Assembly (NCBI GenBank): GCA_026874595.1
Contig: CM049317.1
Span: forward strand, 58,766,118-58,830,117
Source of the DNA: Sipunculus nudus
Lineage: Eukaryota; Annelida; Sipuncula; Golfingiida; Sipunculidae
Length of the DNA: 64,000 nt
Reading direction: 5' to 3'
A program made the position numbers and the translations under genes. Below, piece after piece: positions 47,001 to 56,200 of this stretch (the stretch's first letter is position 1; the number at the start of each line of letters is the position of its first letter). Below the pieces are notes generated by a model, which saw only the letters and a list, made by a program, of their open reading frames with translations, was not told where the DNA came from and made no database searches.

Positions 47001-48369
47001 AAGACTAAGGCAACAATTCTTCCTTCTTTGAGCCTCAAACTACGACCTGGTAATTTTCAAAACAGTCACACAAAAGTCTCCGAGGAGGTGGTTGCTCAAA
47101 TGTGACTCAAAGGAGGCAGAAGGGATGCACTTGCAGAATTGAGGCACAGTGGTCGTGTTGGTTGCACAGGGGAAGCAGAGGGGAGGCAGACATGAAAATG
47201 CCCTATATTTGCATTTTGGGAGGTTCAAGGAAGACACAAGTATCAGTGAAACAGTTACAAAGAAACAGGATTTACTGGGTTTAAGCGACCATTGAGCGTC
47301 CTGGCCATTTTTTGGTTGCTCAAAGGTGGCACCAAAGTCGCATTACTGTGTAAAGAGGCCTTAAGGGAATACAAACACATTTTAGGGAGCATCCTACAAG
47401 AAGGACCGCCCACATGGCGAAGGCCTGCATTCTTGAGAATGCATATTTCTAGTTTATTTATTTTAATCGAACAGGGTACGTTGCTCGTGGACACCTGCAG
47501 GAACAGAGAGCATATTTGATATCTGACGCTGACTGTTATGCCGAGTGGAAAAAGGCCAGGAGCTCCATCATGGGACCTCACAGTATTTGCCTGGAGGGGC
47601 CTGATAGGGCCCGTATCTGCAAGGTAAGAGATGGAAACGTAACTGACGTGAATGGAGCTCACCTGAATACATCTTTAAAACTACCTGTTTACATGTTACA
47701 TACGTTAAATATTAATTAAATCTCGGTTTTTACCCTTAAAATATCATGGTACCTGATGATATTTCATTCTAATACTGTTTGCTTAATTCTGAACATTCTA
47801 GTGGAAGTAAACTATCACCGGGCACGAGCAAAGGCGCAAAACATAAACATAGCTCACACGCCACCTGGTAGCCGTATGTGCAACTTCACCAATCAGGATT
47901 TTTCAAGCTTTCAACCGGTGTTCTTTCTTCTGTGTTTCTTCTTTCAGGTTACAGTTTCATCTCCTTGTTTGGGAATTATAGCGCATGCACAAGATCGACT
48001 TGCAGTCAGGCAGTCCTATTATGGTACACAGACACACCTAAACCCACACAGAACCATAAAAACGTATAAAACAAGACAATTTGTTATGCTAAGCCACTGT
48101 GTCGGTGGACATATACTTTTGTATAAAGCCAAAATAAACCAATAGTGTAAGATAATGCTTTTATTTTTGCAAATGATAATATACCTGTATCTCTTCAGGG
48201 AGACTCTGGGGGACCTCTACTGTGTCAACAAGGGAGTAAAAACTGGGTAGCTGCCGGGGTGGCCTCGTGGTCTAAGAGCAGATGTACCAAGACACGCTTC
48301 CCGTTCGCCTACGCAAACGTTACGCAGTACCTGGACTGGATCAACGAGAAGTGCCAAGACTGCTTCTAA
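39851..48369 (+). CDS. secreted chymotrypsin/trypsin-fold serine protease (peptidase family S1), complete
   Basis: Join of 39851-39899, 42937-42987, 43469-43572, 44261-44352, 45213-45347, 45685-45830, 47475-47623 and 48199-48369: 897 bases, 298 residues. All junctions are GT-AG and keep frame. Order: signal peptide 1-17, propeptide with Cys39, mature start ILGG at 53, His94 (AAHC), Asp148 (NDIILL), GWG at 184-186, Ser245 (GDSGGP). The usual disulphide cysteines are present (39-168, 79-95, 180-251, 213-231, 241-271), plus Cys101, 130, 294 and 297. Odd points: Gly52 rather than Arg/Lys before ILGG, and pocket residues Arg239, Ser267 and Phe278 where trypsin has Asp189, Gly216 and Gly226. It should be a secreted endopeptidase with non-tryptic specificity; digestion or immunity is inference. 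Confidence 0.9.
39962..40555. repeat. intron 1 segment with TTAACCCCT ends and GGTTAACCTGAA units
   Basis: TTAACCCCT at about 39968 and AGGGGTTAA near 40546 are inverted. Internally GGTAACCTGAAA, GGTTAATCTGAAAT and GGTTAACCTGAA recur three or four times between 40410 and 40520. A small foldback element is possible. Confidence 0.4.
41475..41650 (+). repeat. dispersed repeat, copy B (copy A at 930-1180, minus)
   Basis: Shares CGCCAGAGG, GAAACACTTTCTGTATAC and ACAAAATATTACTTGCTCC-like blocks with copy A. It lies in the first large intron of the protease gene. Confidence 0.5.
41985..42544. mobile_element. foldback/MITE-like element in protease intron
   Basis: Arms 41985-42096 and 42421-42544 are inverted copies. 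They share CTAGACTGGTACCC, GCTCTATTATGG, CATAGAGAC, GGCGTACAA, GCCATCTT, GTACTCCC and AGACTGGTTCCAAC in order. The 320-base centre is AT-rich and non-coding. No transposase. Confidence 0.65.
42937..42987 (+). CDS. protease propeptide exon
   Basis: 51 bases after TTTTAG; encodes [16 protein letters not shown] flanked by split codons. Both ends are phase 1, so skipping would keep the frame. The donor CAAG|GTTTGA is weak, which makes this the least certain exon of the gene. Confidence 0.65.
43469..43572 (+). CDS. protease exon with propeptide Cys and activation site
   Basis: Encodes ESCGVS, then [21 protein letters not shown]. The mature N-terminus Ile53 should insert towards Asp244 after activation. 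Acceptor TTTACAG, donor ATG|GTGAGT, phase 0. Confidence 0.9.
43650..43960 (+). repeat. dispersed repeat in protease intron
   Basis: Shares TTAGTTACATGTGTTT, TTGTTTATAACATGTGG, TTGTCAACATGGGC and GCAGGAATTATCT-like blocks with 18020-18420, 34340-34520 and 56300-56430. Confidence 0.5.
43973..44016. repeat. (TA)n microsatellite
   Basis: Perfect TA run in protease intron. Confidence 0.95.
44261..44352 (+). CDS. protease exon with catalytic His
   Basis: Encodes VSLQ....[20 protein letters not shown]; His94 is the catalytic histidine. Ends in phase 2, the conserved phase of this intron in S1 genes. Confidence 0.95.
44930..45060 (+). repeat. short tandem repeat of (T/G)AACCTTTGACTTGATGTCAAAG units
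   Basis: Four units start near 44930, 44986, 45021 and 45048; each begins with TAACCTTT or TGACCTTT and most continue with ACTTGATGTCAA. TGACCTTT is a nuclear-receptor half-site, so a regulatory role is possible. It lies in the intron just upstream of the exon at 45213. Confidence 0.6.
45213..45347 (+). CDS. protease exon with 60-90 loop region
   Basis: Encodes [10 protein letters not shown] and an unusual segment with Cys101 and Cys130, which probably pair. It ends at an NFT glycosylation sequon split by the intron, four residues before the catalytic Asp. Donor GTAGGT. Confidence 0.85.
45685..45830 (+). CDS. protease exon with catalytic Asp
   Basis: Encodes [20 protein letters not shown], then RPVCLP and [11 protein letters not shown]. 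Asp148 is catalytic. The donor ATATA|GTAAGTATT is strong; an earlier weak GT after AGA would break the frame with the next exon. Confidence 0.9.
46868..47360 (+). mobile_element. second family of tRNA-derived SINE (tentative)
   Basis: The start resembles a tRNA head: A-box-like TAGTCTAGGAGTAGAGTAC near 46888-46906 and B-box-like GTGAGTTCATGTCC near 46930-46943. The body includes GGTGGTTGCTCAAATG and TGGTTGCTCAAAGGTGGCAC, an internal duplication. It is unrelated in body to the 9.1/21.1/55.2 kb SINE. Confidence 0.4.
47370..47452 (+). mobile_element. Helitron-like 3' end, copy 3 (fragment)
   Basis: The hairpin TGCATTC-TTGA-GAATGCA at 47426-47443 is followed by TATTT and CTAG at 47449-47452. The upstream CCGCCCACATGGCG block is shared with copies 1 and 2. 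The next host base is T, as expected for A/T insertion. It ends 22 bases before a protease exon. Confidence 0.55.
47475..47623 (+). CDS. protease exon leading to the S1 pocket
   Basis: Encodes [16 protein letters not shown], a typical post-GWG segment, and then GPHSICLE and RARICK. Arg239 occupies the position of Asp189 of trypsin. Acceptor AATCGAACAG, donor AAG|GTAAGA, phase 0. Confidence 0.9.
48199..48369 (+). CDS. protease last exon with catalytic Ser
   Basis: Begins GDSGGPLLC and ends with a C-terminal helix [12 protein letters not shown] and TAA. Ser-Trp at 265-266 (214-215) is kept, Phe278 replaces Gly226, and an NVT sequon is at 282-284. Confidence 0.95.
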   Translation, partial: GDSGGPLLCQQGSKNWVAAGVASWSKSRCTKTRFPFAYANVTQYLDWINEKCQDCF

Positions 48370-48497
48370 AGACTTCCGCCAGATGGCGCTGCAGATACCA
48401 CCATAAACCATTGAGTCAGTGATGATGGAGGGTCGTTTGTGAGGGCTGCAAGTGCATTCTGCAAGTGCATCACGCGAGCTTTTTTTCTACTTTTGCA

Positions 48498-48503
48498 AAT
48501 AAA
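48498..48503 (+). terminator. poly(A) signal of the serine protease gene
   Basis: AATAAA 129 bases after the stop codon, followed by a T-rich region at 48520-48535. Confidence 0.75.
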
Positions 48504-48509
48504 GTTACT

Positions 48510-49715
48510 TCGTATAAAATCGTTCTTCTCTTTTTACGCCTGCGCGAAGGGAGGGTTGTTGTTACCTCCTCTAAAGAAGATATCATGAGAGGCTTTCTAA
48601 GAAATTTTGTGAGCCATGGTTAAAAGAATAATTTAAATTTGCGAACTGATCAGTGTTATTGGTGCGTATATAAATATGAGAATCTGGACCCAGAACCCTT
48701 CAAATTCGCTCCTTTTTTCAACCATTTCTCGTTTTTTTTCTTTACAATATCTCCAAAATAAAACTGCTCTATTACCTAACCTTCCATAATACATAATTAG
48801 GGTGCTGTGACAATGAGGCCATAATAACGAATTATGACAGGCCTCTGTTTACTCGCTGAACAGAACTGGAGGGATTATTTAGACCTTGTGGCCCACTTTT
48901 ACCAAGCCCACCTACTTTTTCACAAGACCAAGGCGCCGGCGGCGAAGCAACAGTACATTAAAAAATGTTATTCAAAAAGTAATTGAGGATCTTATTCATG
49001 TTTATAAAGGGCTAGGCTAGCCTTGGCTGTCCTGTGGCTGACCTCGCACACCTCAAACTGGTTAAATTTCGAGGCGGGACTGGATGTAGGTGGCAGGTTG
49101 GTCAGAGGTATGCGCTCTGTAAGTGCTTTCTACAGATTCTTTACCTGTTTGTGTGTGTGCCTGTGTGTGCGCCTGCAATATATCTGAAGAATGTTTTATT
49201 TTATTCTGAACAGTTTTGACATATAGGTAGTCTAAATTAGATGAAATTTCAATGCACAAACATGCGCGTTTCAGAACAGTTTTGACATATAGGTAGTCTC
49301 AAGTAGATAACCTTTCAATGCAAATAAATGCGTGTTTCTGTGGAAAACATGATGTGTATGGATGCCTAGTGACAGAAAGGATGTATTATAATATATCTCT
49401 ATGATGAAACCTAGCAGTGAGTCACTGCACACAGCTTGATAATGGGACTTTCTTTTCTGTGATTAGATATGATTAAATCCAGTGCAGTTACATTATAGCG
49501 CACAGGGTCTTTGTAGTAAGACACTTTTTCGTTTGCAGTAAAAGTCATACTGAAACATTCTATAAAGAATGACAGTTCATATGTACTTCAGCATAAGAAA
49601 CCTTATGTCCAAGAAAAGTATGCAGTAGTAGGAGCATAAAAGGATCCCCCCCCCCCGTTGTACTCCTATACTTAAAAGCAGCGCCGGATCTTGCATCTTG
49701 CACCGCCACCTCCTC
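48510..49715. other. intergenic region downstream of the protease gene
   Basis: A tandem pair at 49203-49270 and 49271-49330 shares ACAGTTTTGACATATAGGTAG and TTTCAATGCA. No gene recognised; ORFs near 49034-49259 are short and unsupported. Confidence 0.5.
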
Positions 49716-50455
49716 TTGGTACACTTGTTGTGTTGAGCCCCCCCCCCCTTGGTACACTTGTTTTGTTGAGCCCCCCCTTGGTACACTTGCTGTGTTGACC
49801 CCAAACCCCTCCTCTTGGTACACTTGTTGTGTTAAGCCCCCTTTTGGTACACTTGCTGTGTTGACCCCCACCCCCTCCTCTTGGTACACTTGTTGTGTTG
49901 AGCCCCACCCCCCCTTGGTACACTTGCTGTGTTGACCCCCACCCCCTCCTCTTGGTACACTTGTTGTGTTGAGCCCCCCCCCCTTGGTACACTTGCTGTG
50001 TTCACCCCCACCCCCTCCTCTTGGTACACTTGTTGTGTTGAGCCCCCCCCTTAGTACACTTGCTGTGTTGACCCCCTACCCCCTCCTCTTGGTACACTTG
50101 TTGTGTTGAGCCCCCCCCTTGGTACACTTGCTGTGTTGACCCCCACCCCCCTCCTCTAGGTACACTTGTTGTGTTGAGCCCCACCCCCCTTTGTACACTT
50201 GCTGTGTTGAACCCACCACCCTCCTCTTGGTACACTTGTTGTGTTGACCCCCCCCCCTTGGTATACTTGTTGTGTAGAGCTCCTACCCCTAGGTATAATT
50301 GTTGTTTTGTGTTGAGCCCCCCTTTTTGGTACACTTGTAGTGTTGAGCCCCCACCCCCCACCCCCCCCCCCCCACCCCAACTTGGTACACTTGTTGTGTT
50401 GAGCCCCTCCCCGCTCTTGGTACACTTGTTGTGCTGAACCCCCCCCCCCCCTTCT
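49695..50455 (-). repeat. C/G-rich minisatellite, about 21 units with dimeric higher order
   Basis: The unit is CTTGGTACACTTGTTGTGTT plus a run of C. Two types alternate through much of the array: CTCTTGGTACACTTGTTGTG with TTGAG, and CTTGGTACACTTGCTGTG with TTGACCCCCACC, giving a period of about 66-70 bases. Minus-strand ORFs of up to 153 codons with repeated QVYQ and TSVPRGG arise in three frames and are artefacts. Confidence 0.95.
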
Positions 50456-51343
50456 GTGATCATGTATCCGCCCCTGAGAGCGCTGTAAGGACTCTAATAC
50501 GTAATATGTAAGGAGGCTCGTATAGGACACACAGACAATAATTTTTCATCATGTTCACACGCGATAGTATCTCGTTCCCATGCATGCGAGATAAAACGAG
50601 ATAAAAAATGTGTGTCCTATAGGAGCCACCATGTGTTACCTAACGCGGACTAGAGTAGTCGTTACCCTGACTACAATCTGCTATCTAATATCACAAAATT
50701 GGAAATTTAACTTCATATTTTTTGCTTATGATCTTGGTTCGGTTTACGTCATTCAAGAATGTATGACAGCCTTGCATTTAATCGAGTATTAATGGGGTGC
50801 TATGACTTATTGGAAAGATAACTATAAATATACTGGTAAAACAGTTTAACAGGAATGGAAAATAACTACATGCACTTAGGTTTTGTGCACTCGACCGAAA
50901 TCAGCACTCGAATACTCGGTATACGCTATTTGGGTTCGAGTACTCAAGTACTCCTTCAACAATCATATACATTTATGACATGAATTATTAAGAATTCATG
51001 TTCAATTAATTTATTATCCATGATGAATTTCAAAGTAATTTGTTGTCAGCATAGATTCCATCAAGGTCCTCTTGGCAACTAAAACATGTTGTCTATCTTA
51101 TCATCAGAGTTTACTGTCCCTTATTTGATATATAACCAGCATCCTGTTCACATCCTTGAAATTATCATCACAAATACATAGTACCTCTCTGACACAGGTC
51201 ACGCATAACACTTGTACATCGGAGATTTATTTATTTTCCTTATCTAAACGCACGGTACAGTCGTGTGTACACGTTCTCGTGTCTATATATCCATTATTTA
51301 AAGGTAGTTATGTGACCTCTTTCCTCTTTGTACATACGGATAC

Positions 51344-51400
51344 ACACACACATATATATATATATGTATATATATACTAAAACAGAGAATATACACTAAC

Positions 51401-51445
<45 letters not shown>

Positions 51446-51470
51446 TCTCTCTCTCTCTCTCTCTGTCTAT
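51344..51470. repeat. (TA)n and (CT)n microsatellites
   Basis: A TA run at about 51349-51376 and a CT run at about 51411-51466 preceded by ten or more C; minus-strand Arg/Glu ORFs are artefacts. Confidence 0.95.
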
Positions 51471-51789
51471 CTCTTGTGCTGTTTTGTATACACACCATAT
51501 CCCGGTTGCCAAATCTATACGTTGTAAACCAAATTTATTACAGTTTGTTATAAACGATGTGCATTTTTTTCGTCTAATTAACATATAATTTTATTACATC
51601 TTTATATACAATAATTAATTCTACTTCGCCATCAGTGACTGACTCATAATCGGGAAAAAATCTTGTGAAACAGAAGGAGCTATTATGGTTACGATTTTAA
51701 AATTAACTAAATATTTGCAATCGCCAAGCGATCACTGGATGACCCTTTCTTCCCTCCCGGCAACAATGCGGGGATCTGCTCTTGCGTGT

Positions 51790-51990
51790 ACGACCTATGG
51801 TATAAGGTCAAGGTAAAAAAAGAATATCAGTTGTAAATCTGTAGCCCAAGACTAATATTGTGCCCAAGTTTCAGTTTTGAAAATCAGCCATATCGGAGAT
51901 TTAGTGAAAACAGAAAATGACTGAAGAAAGAAAAACGACAAATATTTAAATCGGTTTTGCACTCGAGGAACTATAAGTAGAGCCATCTAC
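51790..51990 (+). repeat. dispersed repeat related to 3090-3450
   Basis: Shared ordered blocks include TCAAGGTA, ATATCAGTTGTAAATCTGT, GACTAATATTG and GGTTTTGCACTCG. Confidence 0.5.
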
Positions 51991-52837
51991 ATTAAAATAT
52001 CCAAATATGCATAAAAACAATTCAAATATAAGCATCCCCGTCTTACAGTAATTGTATTCCCGTTCTTCTTTTCTACTTTTTCTTTATATTCTGACACTTC
52101 TTTTCGCCTATTTTATTGATTTTTGACCAGAAGTTAACTTACACTGGTCCAAATACATTGACCTAGTTTTTGATCTTGACCTAGTTTGTGATCTTGACCT
52201 ATTTTCCAATATCAAGGGTCTAAAAGAATAATGTTGGAATGCAATGGTAAGTTTTATTAGTGATATCTCAAGTATTTTTTAATAATATGCGTATGACGAA
52301 AACGTGACATCACCACTTAATCTCGTCCGTATAAAAAAAACTCGAGAAGGAACAATCAAATTGCAATTATATTTTACAGAACTGCAGTTATAACCAAAAT
52401 ATGGGTCAATAGAGCAAAAGCTCAAGTTCACAAAAGAGTTCAAAAGAGTAGAGGGCCCTTTCTAAATAACTTCTAAATACATCAACTTTAAACAATGATT
52501 CCCATGCAGTTAACAAGGATAACTAACTTAAGGTATCATTATCAGTTTTTAATTAGCATCAGCAAATTCTAGGACACGTCATTAACGTTTGGCACGCATC
52601 TCCCTCTAAGCTGCTGGTCCTAGAAAATGATAACTACGGGAAACGTAAATTCTTTAAAATGAAAATTACGAAAACGTGACGTCACTATTTTCAGCTCAAA
52701 TTTCAAAATAGTTCTTACCAAACTATAAGAGTTTATATAGTCCCAACTTTGATTACCTTTCCGTGCCTGCCCAATCGACCGAACACCTTCCCACTATCCC
52801 CCATCCCGCCACCCCCCCCCCCCCTCCTCCATCCGGG

Positions 52838-52847
52838 TATATATATA

Positions 52848-52892
<45 letters not shown>
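52838..52892. repeat. (TA)n microsatellite
   Basis: TA run 40 bases beyond the stop codon of the receptor gene, with a C run upstream at 52810-52825. Confidence 0.95.
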
Positions 52893-52894
<2 letters not shown>

Positions 52895-52932
52895 TACTGG
52901 GTATGAGATCAACGTATATTACTGAATGGGTA

Positions 52933-53284
52933 TTACCCTGTCATATATGCAGGGTTTTGTTTTATATACACCGTCTCACGAAGAACTGGGTCAAATCCAT
53001 TCAAGAGCTTTGGACGGAAGATAGATCCAGAACCCGACAATTCCTGTCTAATATACACTGCGTCCTCTGGTGGGAGAGTGTCAGTGGAGTAATCCCGGTA
53101 GGAGTCGTCACAGTGGCTTGCATCCGCCTGCTGGATGACCGGAAGTAACGGTTCTTCCGGAAATGAATTGTTTGCTCTACGAACTCGATGTAGTGACGCG
53201 TTCAACGTGTTTTCTGGATGAACAGCTCTGTGGGAGTGATCAGGTACTTCTGTGTAGAGCTGAGACATACCGCGAGCACTCTGT
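52933..53284 (-). CDS. receptor cytoplasmic tail exon with stop
   Basis: 116 codons and TAA at 52933-52935. Motifs are LYTEV, SYRDYS, DAVYIRQ, ETVYIKQ and the terminal QNPAYMTG. The two VYI(R/K)Q motifs are about 30 residues apart; NPAY fits the NPxY signal for PTB-domain or clathrin-adaptor binding. Classical ITIM or ITAM spacing is absent. Confidence 0.7.
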
Positions 53285-56200
53285 CTGACTGCTGACAGAG
53301 AAACATTTCCCGAACATGGCGTGTTGATCGGTGGCCTGTGATAAGCAAATGTGCCAATAATAAAATATGTGGATTATGGTCATGAGGATTTTATTAGAAG
53401 ATTCTTAGAGACTGAGAACTGATATATCACATGCATGTGTACGATGTGTGTGACGTCATGTTGTCATGGTAAGTAATGATTTAATATTACATCTCAACAA
53501 ATGCTTATTTCCTGCGGAAAGGTATGGTAATATAGAAAAAAAATACAATTAATAGTTCGATTATCTTGATAATTCGACCTTCCTTTCTTAAATCATTGAA
53601 TTGCATTATTCAATAACCAAAAAAATATCAGATGCAAAAATATCTTCAATACAATATATTCAAATATTTTATAACTAACAGTAATCTTCCGACATCCGAA
53701 TTTCGACATCGAGGTTTAAGTCCGTGTCTATATTTGAGTTGTGACATCCGCATATCAGTCAGTGTGAAAGAAACAATTGTGGCAATAAAGCTTTTGAGAT
53801 GTCTGCATGGATGGGTCACTCGGCATTTGGAAGGGACAAGCAACTACAAATCAAAGATACTCCCTGCTGCTGAGGGCTGCAGAGATTTTAGCTGCTATTG
53901 GAACCGTAGCGGCTGATCACCTTGAGGGTTAAAGAAATTGAAAGAAAGCTAACTGTACCTGTCTCGACCGACGCTTCGGTCCATTCTGTAGGAACGCTTG
54001 TTTTGTTTGCAAACCATACACAGGCACGTTACTAATGCAATGATGGAAATACATGCTCCTGCCACACCGACAGCGATCAGGATCACCCGCTCTGTAAAAA
54101 AAAATGATGACGTGTCACACCATGTTTCTTTGTCAGAAGTAATGACGTAAAAATCAAGATAGACAAAAGCCAAAATATAATGGGACTCCCCAATTAAAAG
54201 TAACAGTGTACGTATCTTTGTTTGTGCGGGAATAATAAGAGACATAATTTGAAAGAGAATCACAAGTGTAACGTCAAGAACTAAATTTAGAAATTAATAA
54301 ATTCTAGTTTGTTAAGTGATTCTGAACTTTCGTGAGAATGTTTAGGTCGTGTATTACTTTAAATGAAGGGATTTTCCTGTTCCTGGCCAAAATCCCGAAG
54401 GGCGAACGCCAAGCTGCCAAGGAAGCAGTTACTTGTCTTTGGCAGATCAGAGGATAACCGTTAATACCCGATTCAGGATGGTAAGCCGCGCTTAAGTCGT
54501 GACACAAGTCATATGAGGAACGCACTCCAATGGCCATCCTTCCTATTGCCTCAACACTGCTTAACACGTTTATTTTGGTGGAATGTATCGACTGATTAGA
54601 ACTTACTGTATGAATATTACAAATGTGCTCCATGATAGTGTAAAAGGATCTGATATATCTGGAAATGATTATACATGAATGTAAACTTATTATAATTCAT
54701 ACTTTCTATTTCAATTACACTGCTCAGAATGAAACGAATTCCACTATATCCCACATAAAGCTCTCACAGACTGCATATATGCCACATGACTGTTGCAATT
54801 TACTTCTGTTATGACGACGTCATAACATGACAACATCATGACCTGGCTCGTGACTCCTGACCGAGAGGGCTCTCCACAAAAATTCTCTTGAATGTTTTAA
54901 ATCACATATAAGAGAAATATTATTGGTCATAGGCCACTGAATTATTCATTAAATATTCGATATATTTTTGAAAATAAATGGAGTAGACAACATGCGAGAA
55001 TTTGACTGGATACAGATTGATACACATTCTGGTCTTTCAATTTTCCCAATTTATCCAAAAAATATAGCAACAGCTTTATTGTCACTGGTCATTCTTCAAT
55101 AATTCATTCTTTCGGTAAAATAAATCGAATTATGAATTATTGCTTGCACAAACACACTTAAACCACGCTGATCACATAAAGACCAGAATTTTTCCGTTTT
55201 TTTGTTGAGGCAACTGCCTCTATTTTTTGTTTGCTGTCCTTGATACTTAATCTAAGTATGTACATTTGCAGATTTCTATTTCGGTTGGGTATACGTGACA
55301 TGGCGGTAGCACTCGCTTCCTATTATGTTATTTTGCATCCTGGTGTCACCCAGGAACGGTGTCTACCGCACCTGCGGTCCTGGGCGTGTAATCACCTCCA
55401 TTGCTGGGTCATAACACCGAGGAACCCCCAAAGACACACTCGTGTGTGAGAGATACACGGCTATGGGAACCAGCCCTCCCATTAAGCCTGCAGAGCGCTC
55501 GCGCTGTGTGGGGGGCCGACCGTTAAGAGTCTCACCGCTCTTCGGCTCGAGATTTGAGTCCCAGCTGTGACCTACCTTAGACCAATGAAGCCGGTCTTTA
55601 ATTAAATATTTTCTATTCAAGGGTGCAGCACGGAAAAATATATTACGAAATTTATGGAGGTATGGGGTTGTGTATCGATCCATATCGATATATTTTAATG
55701 TAGCCTTAGTAATACTTACCCAGCGAGACAGTGTGTCTGCATGTTGCAATAACATCATGTCCCGCAGTATCCCATTCCGCAAGAATGGTGGATGTGTCGT
55801 ACTCTGAGTTGCCTTTAATTAAACATTAATTTCAGGTTTGATAATAATTGAAATGTTTCAATATTTAATTCTGCAGTTTCAGGCATATTTTCGGTTTTGG
55901 GAATTTCAACCCTTTGTAAACGCCTACACGGCCTCTTCCGAAATTCGAATATTACCATGCATTTTGCTACGAGACAAGTTTGTCTCGTAGCCGCCGAAGG
56001 AAATCGTAGCAAATCGCACTGTTCTGTTCTTGTTAAAAGATTATCCTGCAGGGGCGGATCCAGGATTTAGGAAAAGGAGGGATTCAACCCAAGAGGACTA
56101 ATGACTTATCCTATAAAAAAAGGTCCCCAGGTCCGGGGGGGGGGGGGGTCTAGGCCACAAAAAAGGTCTTGGACCCTTAAAAAGGTTGCAGCGGCTAAAA

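Larger units (their letters stand above)
50460..52835. other. intergenic region with dispersed repeat fragments
   Basis: Contains a pair of inverted GATA/ACGAG pieces near 50495-50625 (TAGGACACACA..TGTGTCCTATA), the repeat related to 3090-3450 at about 51790-51990, and a TTGACCTAGTTT duplication at 52160-52200. No gene recognised. Confidence 0.45.

Noticed and set aside
49560-50530. Minus-strand ORFs up to 153 codons with QVYQ/TSVPRGG repeats
   Set aside because: They run in several frames through a tandem C-rich minisatellite; length follows from absence of stops in the unit, not from coding selection.
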